Notes: generated by a model from the sequence alone, not told the origin. A stretch of 9,961 bases of DNA from Actinomycetes bacterium (GCA_030425745.1 JAUHZW010000063.1:1-9961), one strand, 5' to 3'; numbered from the stretch's first letter, positions 1-7,590 are shown. Translations and numbers: made by a program.

Positions 1-549
1 CCCCTCGAGGCCACCCGCGAATTCACCTACGCTGTCATGGACAAGGTGGCGGCCCCCGCCGAGGGACGCCGCTGGGTCGACGGCACCCCGGCCAACGCCC
101 GAGTCACCGACCTCATCGAGCCGATCTACCCCGACTGCCAGGTCGTGGCCATCATCCGCGACGGCCGTGACGTGGCCGCGTCGTTCGTCGAGCAGACGTT
201 CGGGCCCAACGAGATCCTCGAGTCGCTGCGCGAGTGGGGCCGACGCAGCCTGCGCATGCATCAGGCTGTGCAGCGCTGCCGTCCCGGGCGCATCCTCACC
301 ATCGACATGCTCGACATGGTGCAGAACGCGCGCGAGGAGAGCCTGCAGCAGGTCTGCGAGCACGTGGACATCCCGGTCGATCCCGGCATGATGCAGTGGT
401 TCGCGGAGAATGTCAGCGTCGAGCGCGCCCACGTGGGCCGCTGGCGAACTCAGTTCGACGCGGACACCACACAGAAGATCGAGGACCTCTACGCCTCGAT
501 CGTCGCCGACCTGCGCAAGCAGGGCGTGCGCATCCCTCTGGAAACCTGA
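1..549 (+). CDS. Sulfotransferase family protein, C-terminal part (5' end outside window)
   Basis: The reading frame is open from base 1, so this is the C-terminal ~182 residues of a longer protein; the ATG at 37 is probably internal. The frame gives a WVDGTP segment followed by CQVVAIIRDGRDVAASF (about 139-186). The RDGRDVAAS part matches the 3'-phosphate-binding motif of PAPS-dependent sulfotransferases (Arg and Ser contact the nucleotide). The PAPS 5'-phosphosulfate loop would lie upstream of the window. The family moves a sulfuryl group from PAPS to a hydroxyl or amine; the acceptor cannot be read here. Because the convergent neighbours build and export a surface polymer, sulfation of a glycan or lipid is a reasonable inference, no more. 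The stop at 547-549 is one base from the stop of the opposing ATPase gene. Confidence 0.8.
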   Translation, partial: PLEATREFTYAVMDKVAAPAEGRRWVDGTPANARVTDLIEPIYPDCQVVAIIRDGRDVAASFVEQTFGPNEILESLREWGRRSLRMHQAVQRCRPGRILTIDMLDMVQNAREESLQQVCEHVDIPVDPGMMQWFAENVSVERAHVGRWRTQFDADTTQKIEDLYASIVADLRKQGVRIPLET

Positions 550-550
550 C

Positions 551-1396
551 TCAGTCAGCGCGGAAGTCGTCGCGCTCCGCGCGGTTGTCGAGTACGTCGA
601 CGTCCTCCTCGACCTGCTCCTCGGTCTCCTCGACAAGCGTGCTGCGCCCCACCAGGTCCAGGGCCTCGGCAACGGTGCCGTCCAGCACGATGCGCCCCTG
701 ATCGAGGACGACAGCGCGGGTGCAGAACCGCTCCATGACCGGCGCGTTCTGCCCGGCCACGAGGAAGGTGACCCCGTCAGCCGCCAGCCCCTCGACGTGC
801 GCCCATCCGACCTCGCGGTACTGCTCATCCCCGACGATGAGAGATCCCTGCGTGGCGAAGACGCGGGCCTGCGTGGCCATCGACACGGTCCACACGATCC
901 GGCGCCGCAGTTCAGGGGGGCAGGCCCGCGCGTAGGAGTCGATCGCCTTGCCGAGCCCGGCTGTGGAGGTGATCCAGTCCATGCGCTCGGTGATCTGATC
1001 GGGTGACATGCCCAGCAGGATCCCGATGACGAAGATGTTCTGCCGGACCGTGAGCTTGGCATTGATGAGACCGGCCCGACGCAGGATCGGGATGACCTCG
1101 GTGCTGCGCCGCACGTGCCCGTGGTCAGGAATCAGGGTGCCGGCTGCCAGCCGCAGGATCTCGGCCGTGTGACCGCGCTTGGCACGGTCGATCACCGCGA
1201 CCCGGTCGCCGGGGGCCACGGTGAACGAGACTCCCTCGAGCACGGGCTCACTGACCCGACTCGTCTCCTGCGCGAACCGCTTGAGCCGGGCACTGCGGCC
1301 GCCACCCTTGCGCCGCTTCGTGCGGGGCATGGTGAGGAAGACGTCGTCGAACTCCACGGCTGCCGGGAGGTCAGGGTCGATATGGACGCGGGCCAT
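551..1396 (-). CDS. ABC transporter ATP-binding subunit, polysaccharide-export type, with degenerate catalytic motifs
   Basis: A 281-residue protein laid out like Wzt/TagH/RfbE ATPases: a short N-terminal strand, a basic linker (24-41), then an ABC core beginning PVLEGVSFTVAPGDRVAVI. The overall fold landmarks are present: LRLAAG after the P-loop position, KLTVRQNIFVIGILLG in the Q-loop region, IVGDEQY, and RAVVLDQGRIVLDGTVAEAL. The catalytic motifs are not. The P-loop position reads DRAKRGHTA (70-78) where GRNGAGKST is expected, so the lysine is His. The signature position reads CPPELRRR (159-166). Walker B ends VFATQGSL, with Gln and Gly for Asp and Glu. The switch-His region reads LVAGQN. 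An acidic tail covers 254-281. A strong AAGGAGG site and a 3-base gap after the permease gene indicate translation with it. It is probably a non-hydrolysing partner subunit; decay is less likely because the frame is intact. Confidence 0.85.
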   Translation of the reverse strand: MARVHIDPDLPAAVEFDDVFLTMPRTKRRKGGGRSARLKRFAQETSRVSEPVLEGVSFTVAPGDRVAVIDRAKRGHTAEILRLAAGTLIPDHGHVRRSTEVIPILRRAGLINAKLTVRQNIFVIGILLGMSPDQITERMDWITSTAGLGKAIDSYARACPPELRRRIVWTVSMATQARVFATQGSLIVGDEQYREVGWAHVEGLAADGVTFLVAGQNAPVMERFCTRAVVLDQGRIVLDGTVAEALDLVGRSTLVEETEEQVEEDVDVLDNRAERDDFRAD

Positions 1397-1399
1397 CGC

Positions 1400-2170
1400 T
1401 CACGCCTCCTTCAGGATGCGGTGCTCGAGGCGGCGGAAGGTGATGATGCCCGCGAGGACGAAGAAGAACGACACTCCGAAGGACAGCACATAGCCGAACA
1501 TCGGCACGTGCTCGTCTGGCCACCAGCCCACCCGGTACAGGGTGAGGATGCCCGCCAGTGGGTTGAGGGCCGCCGCGGAGCGCGCACCCTCCGGGACGAG
1601 AGCGAGCGAGTAGAGCACCGGGCTCAGGTAGAACGCGGCACGAAGGATGATCCGAACGATGCGGGCGAAGTCCGGGACGAGGGCGGAGATGGATGCCACC
1701 AGGAGGGATAGCCCGTACATCAGCACCAGTTGGATCACGAAGGCCAGGAAGAAGTAACCGATCTGGATTCCGGGAAACGTCCACGTGATGAGCATCGCGA
1801 ACAGGATCAGGGGCAGCGAGAACAGGAAGTCGAAGGTTCTCGTGATGAGCACCCGGACGACAGAGAACTGTGTGGGCAGAACACTGACCGGGAGCGTCCG
1901 CGAGAAGCCGACGAAGGCCCTGGTGGACGACGAGATACCACTCGTGAACCACCACCACGGCAGGATCGCCACGGTCAGGAAGAGGTAGTACGGCTGGCCG
2001 CCCATCTTGCGGCCGCCCAGCAGGATCTCGAAGACGAACCACATGGTGACGCTCATGCCGAGCGGCTCGAGGATCGCCCACAGGTAGCCGAGTTTGAGCT
2101 TGCGGTACTTCTGGGACAGGTCGCGGCGGACGAGCAGGAACATCGCCTGCCGCGATCGCCAGATGGTCAC
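1400..2170 (-). CDS. ABC-2 type polysaccharide export permease (Wzm/TagG-like)
   Basis: A 256-residue integral membrane protein. The N-terminus carries LVRRDLSQKYRKLKLGYLWAIL, which matches the amphipathic lead-in and first-helix signature of Wzm/TagG/RfbD permeases (R-D-L-x-x-R/K-Y, then LG-x-LW). About six hydrophobic segments follow, at roughly 30-50, 62-80, 110-135, 142-170, 175-195 and 228-247. A family-typical NPLAGIL precedes the last helix. In this family the permease dimer makes the channel that moves a lipid-linked glycan across the inner membrane. The start is a GTG; no in-frame start lies just upstream and there is no Shine-Dalgarno sequence, but a TATTGT hexamer sits six bases ahead. 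The next gene is the paired ATPase, so substrate export depends on whether that degenerate ATPase, or another, powers it. Confidence 0.9.
   Translation of the reverse strand: MTIWRSRQAMFLLVRRDLSQKYRKLKLGYLWAILEPLGMSVTMWFVFEILLGGRKMGGQPYYLFLTVAILPWWWFTSGISSSTRAFVGFSRTLPVSVLPTQFSVVRVLITRTFDFLFSLPLILFAMLITWTFPGIQIGYFFLAFVIQLVLMYGLSLLVASISALVPDFARIVRIILRAAFYLSPVLYSLALVPEGARSAAALNPLAGILTLYRVGWWPDEHVPMFGYVLSFGVSFFFVLAGIITFRRLEHRILKEA
1405..1411 (-). promoter_or_regulatory. Shine-Dalgarno site of the ATPase gene
   Basis: On the minus strand AAGGAGG lies 8 bases before the ATG at 1396, inside the last codons of the permease gene. It is one of the strongest ribosome-binding sites in the window and supports this start and coupled expression of permease and ATPase. 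Confidence 0.75.
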
Positions 2171-2176
2171 CCCAGC

Positions 2177-2182
2177 ACAATA
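2177..2182 (-). promoter_or_regulatory. Putative -10 box for a leaderless permease transcript
   Basis: TATTGT on the minus strand is followed by six bases (GCTGGG) and then the GTG start at 2170. The TANNNT form and the spacing fit transcription starting at the first base of the start codon. It lies in the 42-base gap after the glycosyltransferase gene and would give the transporter pair its own promoter. No clear -35 is visible. Confidence 0.5.
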
Positions 2183-2212
2183 CGGCCCGCGCCCGCGCAG
2201 CCCCGCGAACGG

Positions 2213-3280
2213 CTACGCGTTGCGCAGCAGGCTCTCCCAACGGTCCAGGATCGGATCGAGGAGGTAGTCGCCGGCCGCGATCCGGGCCTGAGCCCCCATC
2301 GAGGCTCGCATGGAGCCGTCAGCGAGCACCCGATCGAGTTGCCGGGCGAGGTCCGCAGCGTCTCCGCGGACGGCCAGCAGTCCGGTGACGTCCTCCTGCA
2401 CCAGATCACGCACGCCCGCCGAGGCGTCGGCGGCGACGACCGGCAGACCGCAGGCCATCGCCTCAAGCGCGGCGAGCGGGAACCCTTCGACGAGGGACGG
2501 AAGGGCCAGGACGGAACTGCCGAGCAGATAGCTCATCGGGTTCTGCGTCGGTTCGACGAACTGGGTCCGGGGCAGGACGAGCCCGCGGATCTCGTCCGAC
2601 AGCGGTCCCGAACCGATGAACCGCAACCGCCAGTCCTGATGACGTGGAGCCAGGTCCTGCCAGGCCTCGGCGAGGATGCCCGGTGCCTTCTCGACCGAGA
2701 GGCGTCCGAGATACGTGACGACCCGGTCGGTCAGCGGTGAGGGCTGCTCCGGCCAGAACGCCACGGGATTGGGCAGTGCCTGCGCCCCGGTCAGGCCCCA
2801 CCCGGCGAAGGCGTCCGCATCGGCCTGTGTCAGGGCAAGGACGACATCAGCATCGGCGTAGGCCGCGAGAAGCCGCTCGGCATCTCCGGATCTCTCGGCC
2901 GCCTCCGCCGACGAGTGGTACTGCCCGATCACCTGCCACTCGTCGTGCGGTACTCGATCGAGGATCTCCTTGCACCAGACCTGCGTGGTGATGATCGTGC
3001 CTCCCCCGAGCGGGTCGAGGACCTCAGCGAGTCGGGCGGTGATGAGGTCGTCCGCAGCCGTGCGCTCCGCTTCGTCCTGCGCTGATGGCACCGGAGCGTC
3101 GAGCAGCGTCACACGATCGACCCCCGCTGCCTCGAACGCATGCGGAGTCGCGGCTGTCTCGAGGCCCACGAGCGTCACCGAGTGCCCCCGACCGGCAAGA
3201 CCCCCTGCCAGAACGTGGGCCACGCGCGATGCGCCACCGAGCTCGGTGATCGAGTTGGCCATGATCACGACGTTCGTCAT
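2213..3280 (-). CDS. Glycosyltransferase family 4 (GT-B fold)
   Basis: A 355-residue protein with the usual two-lobed layout of GT4 enzymes. The N-terminal lobe has the acceptor-side glycine motif GGASRVAHVLAGGLAGRGHSV (15-35; GGA at 15-17). The C-terminal lobe has LGRLSVEKAP (191-200), the FIGSGPL turn (221-227) and the donor-binding EX7E motif in PSLVEGFPLAALEAMACGLPVVA (E265 and E273). These enzymes transfer a sugar from a nucleotide donor with retention of configuration; donor and acceptor cannot be told from sequence. I chose the ATG at 3280 because the protein then begins MTNVVIMANSITELGGASR, the normal GT4 start, and because it overlaps the stop of the upstream TagF-like gene as ATGA. 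The longer frame to 3391 would add 37 unlikely residues. No strong ribosome site is seen, so translational coupling is likely. Confidence 0.88.
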   Translation of the reverse strand: MTNVVIMANSITELGGASRVAHVLAGGLAGRGHSVTLVGLETAATPHAFEAAGVDRVTLLDAPVPSAQDEAERTAADDLITARLAEVLDPLGGGTIITTQVWCKEILDRVPHDEWQVIGQYHSSAEAAERSGDAERLLAAYADADVVLALTQADADAFAGWGLTGAQALPNPVAFWPEQPSPLTDRVVTYLGRLSVEKAPGILAEAWQDLAPRHQDWRLRFIGSGPLSDEIRGLVLPRTQFVEPTQNPMSYLLGSSVLALPSLVEGFPLAALEAMACGLPVVAADASAGVRDLVQEDVTGLLAVRGDAADLARQLDRVLADGSMRASMGAQARIAAGDYLLDPILDRWESLLRNA

Positions 3281-4359
3281 GAGGAACCGTCCATCGCCGA
3301 GAGCACGGCCCGGCACGAACTGCTCACGCTCGGGCCCGCGAGAGCAGCCAGGGCCTCGTGTCCGGACTGATACTCGTCCGGCAGCGTCCACCGTGCCTGC
3401 TTCAGGCTCGCGATGGCCTCGCGGAGGCTCGTCGGGTCACTGGCGCACGGACCGGGCAGCGCGCGCTGCCACGGCAGGTAGAGCCCCGGGCCGCGGGAGA
3501 GGAGGTCACGCAGATCGGGTGTGCAGATGACGACAGGGAGTCCACGGCGGGCCGCGACGGCCGCCCAGCCGCTGGTGTCCGTCACCAGCACGTCGCTCGC
3601 ACCGATCACATCGGACGCGTCACTCCCCTGCCCTGCAGACACGACCGAAGCACCTTCGAGGTCGGCAAGCCAGCCCAGCATCAGGGTCTCCTGCTCGCGA
3701 GCCGAGATGACACCGACCACGGCGCCCTCGCCCGGCAGGCCCAGGGATGCCCGGGCCGCCTCGCGCGCGGGGACCCGATCGACGAGGGGACATCCCTCCA
3801 CTGTGGGAGCCGAGAGACCCAGCGCGCGGGCGCGGGACTCCCCGAAGCCCGCACCGGGGACGACGACGAGGTCGACGTCGGCCTCTCCGCGGATCTGCAC
3901 GAGCCGCTGGCGCCGCGGGGTCAGCAGCGGCCAGTCGACGATGTCCGAGCCGACCCGTTCGACGGAGGGCTCGACGAAGGCGACCACCACGTTTCCGTTG
4001 CCTCGCTCGAGGGGCCGGCCGACGGTGTCCGGTCCGGAGACCCGCATGGGCAGACCATCCGTCAGCCACCAGCGGCTGCGCGCGGCCAGCCAGCGATGCC
4101 GCGCGGTGCCGGCCCGCACGCTGCGGAATCCGGTGGGGACCTGACCTCGGTCGTCGCGATAGGCCCACACCACCGACACACCCTCATCGCGCAGGTGCTC
4201 GGCGAATGCGAGGACGCTCCCCGAGCACGTTCCGGAGCCGTCTGTCATGGCCACCGCGCGGCGCTTCGGTCGACCGAGCCTGCGCGCCCAGCGGGCGGCG
4301 CGTCTGGCGAGTCGGCAGTCCCAGCGGCGCCACCACGCCTGCACCCTGCCCGTCGTCAC
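3277..4359 (-). CDS. CDP-glycerol glycerophosphotransferase (TagF/TagB)-like protein lacking the catalytic histidines
   Basis: A 360-residue protein. The C-terminal lobe gives the recognition: ASDVLVTDTSGWAAVAARRG (254-273), then LPVVICTPDLRDLLSRGPGLYL and ALPGP (300-304). These align by eye with the TagF pattern ADVLITDYSS, a P-I-I-F-Y strand, an R-G-x-G-x-Y/L turn, then LPGP. The N-terminus is very basic and Trp/Arg-rich (9-34), consistent with membrane-surface binding. A substrate-lobe-like segment, MTDGSGTCSGSVLAFAEHL, follows. The HGTP motif expected near 125-137 reads AFVEPSVERVG, and no HP motif occurs in the shortened middle (about 215-250). Either it acts on a different nucleotide-linked substrate or it is catalytically dead. 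The GTG at 4359 is the first possible start, because an in-frame TAG lies four codons upstream. First gene of the polymer block. Confidence 0.7.
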   Translation of the reverse strand: MTTGRVQAWWRRWDCRLARRAARWARRLGRPKRRAVAMTDGSGTCSGSVLAFAEHLRDEGVSVVWAYRDDRGQVPTGFRSVRAGTARHRWLAARSRWWLTDGLPMRVSGPDTVGRPLERGNGNVVVAFVEPSVERVGSDIVDWPLLTPRRQRLVQIRGEADVDLVVVPGAGFGESRARALGLSAPTVEGCPLVDRVPAREAARASLGLPGEGAVVGVISAREQETLMLGWLADLEGASVVSAGQGSDASDVIGASDVLVTDTSGWAAVAARRGLPVVICTPDLRDLLSRGPGLYLPWQRALPGPCASDPTSLREAIASLKQARWTLPDEYQSGHEALAALAGPSVSSSCRAVLSAMDGSS

Positions 4360-4365
4360 GCCTGC

Positions 4366-4371
4366 ACTCTA
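4366..4371 (-). promoter_or_regulatory. Putative -10 box for a leaderless TagF-like transcript
   Basis: TAGAGT on the minus strand, six bases (GCAGGC) before the GTG start at 4359. There is no Shine-Dalgarno sequence. The TAG is also the in-frame stop that rules out an earlier start. It would be the main promoter of the leftward polymer block. Confidence 0.55.
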
Positions 4372-4386
4372 GGGCCCCGATGGCCG

Positions 4387-4396
4387 CCCCATGGGG
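4387..4396. promoter_or_regulatory. Ten-base palindrome midway between two divergent starts (possible operator)
   Basis: CCCCATGGGG is a perfect palindrome centred almost exactly in the 67-base gap between the divergent starts at 4359 and 4427. It lies where the -35 regions of both putative promoters would be, and neither promoter shows a recognisable -35. A shared regulator site is possible, but a short GC-rich palindrome can arise by chance. Confidence 0.25.
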
Positions 4397-4414
4397 AGCC
4401 GGCGCCCCCTCAAG

Positions 4415-4420
4415 TAGCCT
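4415..4420 (+). promoter_or_regulatory. Putative -10 box for a leaderless deacetylase transcript
   Basis: TAGCCT, then six bases (CGGACG), then the GTG start at 4427. There is no Shine-Dalgarno sequence. The layout is the same as on the opposite strand at 4366-4371. Confidence 0.55.
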
Positions 4421-4426
4421 CGGACG

Positions 4427-5167
4427 GTGACCAATTCCCTGCTGGAGAACCTCGACGGAACCCGCATCTCCCGCGTCCTTGCCGTGATGGCCCACCCCGA
4501 TGACATCGACTTCGGGTCTGGCGGAACGGTCCGGGCGCTCACCGACGCCGGTGTCGAGGTCAGCTACGCGATCGTCACCAATGGTGATGCCGGAGGCTTC
4601 GACCCGTCGGTTCCTCGGTCGGAGATCCCTGGGATCCGTCAGGCCGAGCAGCGCGCCGCTGGGGCGGCTCTCGGGGTCGATGACATCCGGTTCCTGGGCT
4701 ACCGAGACGGTGAGTTGGCGGTCAGCCATGAGCTTCGCCGAGACATCAGCCGGGTGATCCGGCAGGTGCGTCCGGACCGCATGATCATTCAGTCACCGGA
4801 CCGCAACTGGGAGCGCATCTACGCTTCTCACCCTGACCACCTGGCCGCAGGTGACGCAGCCATCCAGGCCGTGTACCCCGACGCCCGCAATCCGTTCGCG
4901 CACGTGAGCCTGCTGCAGGACGAGGGTCTGGAGGCATGGAGCGTCCCGGAGGTGTGGGTCATGGGTGGCCCGACCCCCAACAGGTGGATCGATGTGACCG
5001 ACCAGTTCGAGGAGAAGCTCGAGGCGATCCGAGCCCACGCGAGTCAGGTGGAGGACGAGGCCGCCATGGCCGAGCGCGTCCGCATGTGGCTGACAGTGCA
5101 GGCCGAACGCGCCGGGCTGCCCGAGGGCCGGCTGGCCGAGGCGTTCCAGGTGGTCAGCACGGCCTGA
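4427..5167 (+). CDS. PIG-L/LmbE family zinc-dependent N-deacetylase
   Basis: A 246-residue protein, the normal length for PIG-L/LmbE enzymes. The zinc motif AHPDD is at 22-26 (His23 and Asp26 as ligands, Asp25 as the likely general base). The second conserved motif SHPDHLAAGDAAIQAVYPDARNP starts near 134, with HPDH at 135-138 supplying the third ligand. Between them are the family's FGSGGTVRALTDAGVEVSYAIVTNGDAGG segment (29-57) and RQAEQRAAGAALGV. The family removes acetyl groups from GlcNAc-type substrates, as in MshB (mycothiol), Mca and antibiotic or lipid-sugar deacetylases. Which one applies here is not clear, and it is shorter than typical MshB. It is divergent from the polymer block, so action on an amino-sugar in that pathway is possible but unproven. 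Single gene; the next gene converges on it. Confidence 0.92.
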   Translation: MTNSLLENLDGTRISRVLAVMAHPDDIDFGSGGTVRALTDAGVEVSYAIVTNGDAGGFDPSVPRSEIPGIRQAEQRAAGAALGVDDIRFLGYRDGELAVSHELRRDISRVIRQVRPDRMIIQSPDRNWERIYASHPDHLAAGDAAIQAVYPDARNPFAHVSLLQDEGLEAWSVPEVWVMGGPTPNRWIDVTDQFEEKLEAIRAHASQVEDEAAMAERVRMWLTVQAERAGLPEGRLAEAFQVVSTA

Positions 5168-5172
5168 CGTTC

Positions 5173-5241
5173 AGTGACCACTCGCGCGGGTAGTGACCAC
5201 TCGCGCGGGTAGTGACCACTCGCGCGGGTAGTGACCACTCG
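5173..5241. repeat. 19-base tandem repeat, about 3.6 copies, between two convergent genes
   Basis: Three identical units of AGTGACCACTCGCGCGGGT start at 5173, 5192 and 5211. A fourth copy starting at 5230 matches for 12 bases and then diverges. Each unit holds AGTG-AC-CACT, a four-base inverted repeat around two bases. The array nearly fills the 84 bases between the deacetylase stop and the stop of the membrane protein gene. No T-rich tract follows on either strand, so it is not a classical terminator. The units are perfect and gapless, which argues for recent expansion. It could also be a protein-binding array or a weak bidirectional stop. Confidence 0.9.
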
Positions 5242-5251
5242 GTGACTGGGG

Positions 5252-5605
5252 TCAGACGAAGACGGCGATGACCACGTTGGCCAGCGCCAGCAGCCCGATG
5301 AGCAGCCAGAGCGTGGGCTGCGGCTGCTGACGACGACGGCCCACCGCCGCCAGGATCGCCACCACGATCACGATCACGAGCTTGATCCCGATCTTGATGT
5401 GGTTGACCTCCTCGGACTCGCCCATGGCGCCGCTCTCGAGCATCCCCACCATGATCAGGCCGGTGAGCAGTTGCGTCATCGCGCCGTCGAACATCCAGCG
5501 GGTGACGTTCTTCTCCTTGGAGTTCAACTGCACCAGGAAGGCCCCGAGCAGCATCGCCAGACCGACGAAGTGCAGGACGAGAACGATGTTGTAGACGATG
5601 TCCAT
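5252..5605 (-). CDS. Small four-helix integral membrane protein, function unknown
   Basis: A 117-residue, very hydrophobic protein. Predicted helices lie at about 4-27, 43-58, 69-89 and 98-116. Two polar loops carry conserved-looking charges: NSKEKNVTR (28-36) between helices 1 and 2, and SEEVNHIKIGIK (about 64-75) leading into helix 3. A basic-and-Gln loop (RRRQQPQ) separates helices 3 and 4. From memory this resembles a small uncharacterised membrane protein family common in actinobacteria, marked by a V-N-H-x-K-I-G-x-K segment; no role is known to me. It follows guaA on the same strand after 40 bases and may be read through with it. The ribosome site before the ATG appears to be GGGAG (5615-5619), which lies inside a duplicated copy of the guaA tail. 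Confidence 0.85.
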   Translation of the reverse strand: MDIVYNIVLVLHFVGLAMLLGAFLVQLNSKEKNVTRWMFDGAMTQLLTGLIMVGMLESGAMGESEEVNHIKIGIKLVIVIVVAILAAVGRRRQQPQPTLWLLIGLLALANVVIAVFV

Positions 5606-5611
5606 TGGTCT

Positions 5612-5645
5612 CTACTCCCACTCAATCGAGCAGTTCCTGACGGAA

Positions 5646-5662
<17 letters not shown>
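5612..5662. repeat. 17-base direct repeat of the guaA 3' end
   Basis: CTACTCCCACTCAATCG occurs at 5612-5628 and again, base for base, at 5646-5662. The second copy is the end of guaA (on the minus strand, codons for TIEWE and the TAG stop). The first copy lies in the gap before the membrane protein gene. They are separated by 17 bases. The 3' end of guaA is a known insertion site for genomic islands, whose integration duplicates the gene tail; no integrase or cargo is present here. Confidence 0.9.
5632..5647 (-). terminator. Small hairpin at the guaA stop codon (weak terminator or processing signal)
   Basis: AGTTCC and GGAACT form a perfect six-base-pair stem with a four-base loop; the stem begins within the guaA stop codon. 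It has no T-tract, so intrinsic termination would be weak. It sits exactly between the two copies of the guaA tail. It may modulate read-through to the membrane protein gene, or be a relic of whatever duplicated the tail. Confidence 0.3.
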
Positions 5663-7214
<1,552 letters not shown>

Positions 7215-7220
7215 GTCGCG

Positions 7221-7226
7221 AGCCTA
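7221..7226 (-). promoter_or_regulatory. Putative -10 box for a leaderless guaA transcript
   Basis: TAGGCT on the minus strand, six bases (CGCGAC) before the GTG at 7214. It lies in the 37-base gap between the CD225-like gene and guaA. No purine riboswitch would fit in so short a leader. Confidence 0.55.
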
Positions 7227-7251
7227 CCGACGGGGAAGGTGCCGAGAACCG

Positions 7252-7548
7252 TCAGGACGGCCCCGCCCCGAGCAGGGCGAAGACCGTCACGAGAGCCGCG
7301 TCCAGCAGGAGCCCGAGGATGACGGTGAGGACGATCCACCTGCGGGCAACGCGCGCCAGTCGCCGTGCCCGCTCCGGGTCGCCACCCGTCAGCGCACGGC
7401 TGGCGCGCAGGCCGTAGAGAACCGCGATGAGTCCGACGGGAAGGAAGCACAGAGCACTGACCGCGACGGCCCAGCCCAGATGCGTCCGGACCCGCACGGC
7501 CGGCTCGGCCGGGTCGGGTGCCAGGGGGTGGGCATCGAGGTCGGACAT
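7252..7548 (-). CDS. CD225/dispanin-like two-helix membrane protein
   Basis: A 98-residue protein with a Pro/Asp-rich cytosolic N-terminus (1-20) and two hydrophobic helices (about 23-46 and 71-94). The core HLGWAVAVSALCFLPVGLIAVLYG (23-46) has the CD225 pattern: a first helix with a Cys before the FLPVG turn. An amphipathic basic loop follows, RASRALTGGDPERARRLARVARRW, including the G-D-x-x-x-A-R spacing of bacterial dispanins. Bacterial members of this family have no established role. Its position just before guaA is probably incidental. The ATG at 7548 is preceded by TAGTGT seven bases away, with no Shine-Dalgarno sequence, so it may be leaderless too. Confidence 0.8.
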   Translation of the reverse strand: MSDLDAHPLAPDPAEPAVRVRTHLGWAVAVSALCFLPVGLIAVLYGLRASRALTGGDPERARRLARVARRWIVLTVILGLLLDAALVTVFALLGAGPS

Positions 7549-7555
7549 CAGGGGA

Positions 7556-7561
7556 ACACTA
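7556..7561 (-). promoter_or_regulatory. Putative -10 box for the CD225-like gene
   Basis: TAGTGT on the minus strand lies seven bases (TCCCCTG) before the ATG at 7548, within the 42-base gap after the six-helix membrane protein gene. The spacing is one base longer than at the other four sites, and the start is ATG rather than GTG. Confidence 0.4.
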
Positions 7562-7590
7562 TCCGCGGCGTGACCCGCAGCCGGACGCCG

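Noticed and set aside
551..1396. Treating the degenerate ATPase as a pseudogene
   Set aside because: The frame is uninterrupted at family length, the fold landmarks between the lost motifs are kept, and translation signals are strong; I reread the Walker A region from the nucleotides and found no frameshift that restores the motif.
1730..2740. A 336-codon open frame on the plus strand
   Set aside because: It covers the antisense of the permease and glycosyltransferase genes, has no recognisable domain and very biased composition.
3281..3391. Longer N-terminus for the GT4 glycosyltransferase
   Set aside because: The added residues are not GT4-like and would overlap the TagF-like gene by over 100 bases; the ATG at 3280 gives the canonical start and an ATGA overlap.
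5168..5251. The tandem repeat as a CRISPR array
   Set aside because: Units abut with no unique spacers and no cas genes are present.
5154..5621. Reading frame through the tandem repeat and the small membrane protein region
   Set aside because: It is out of frame with the clear four-helix protein and its end is only repeat-encoded peptide.
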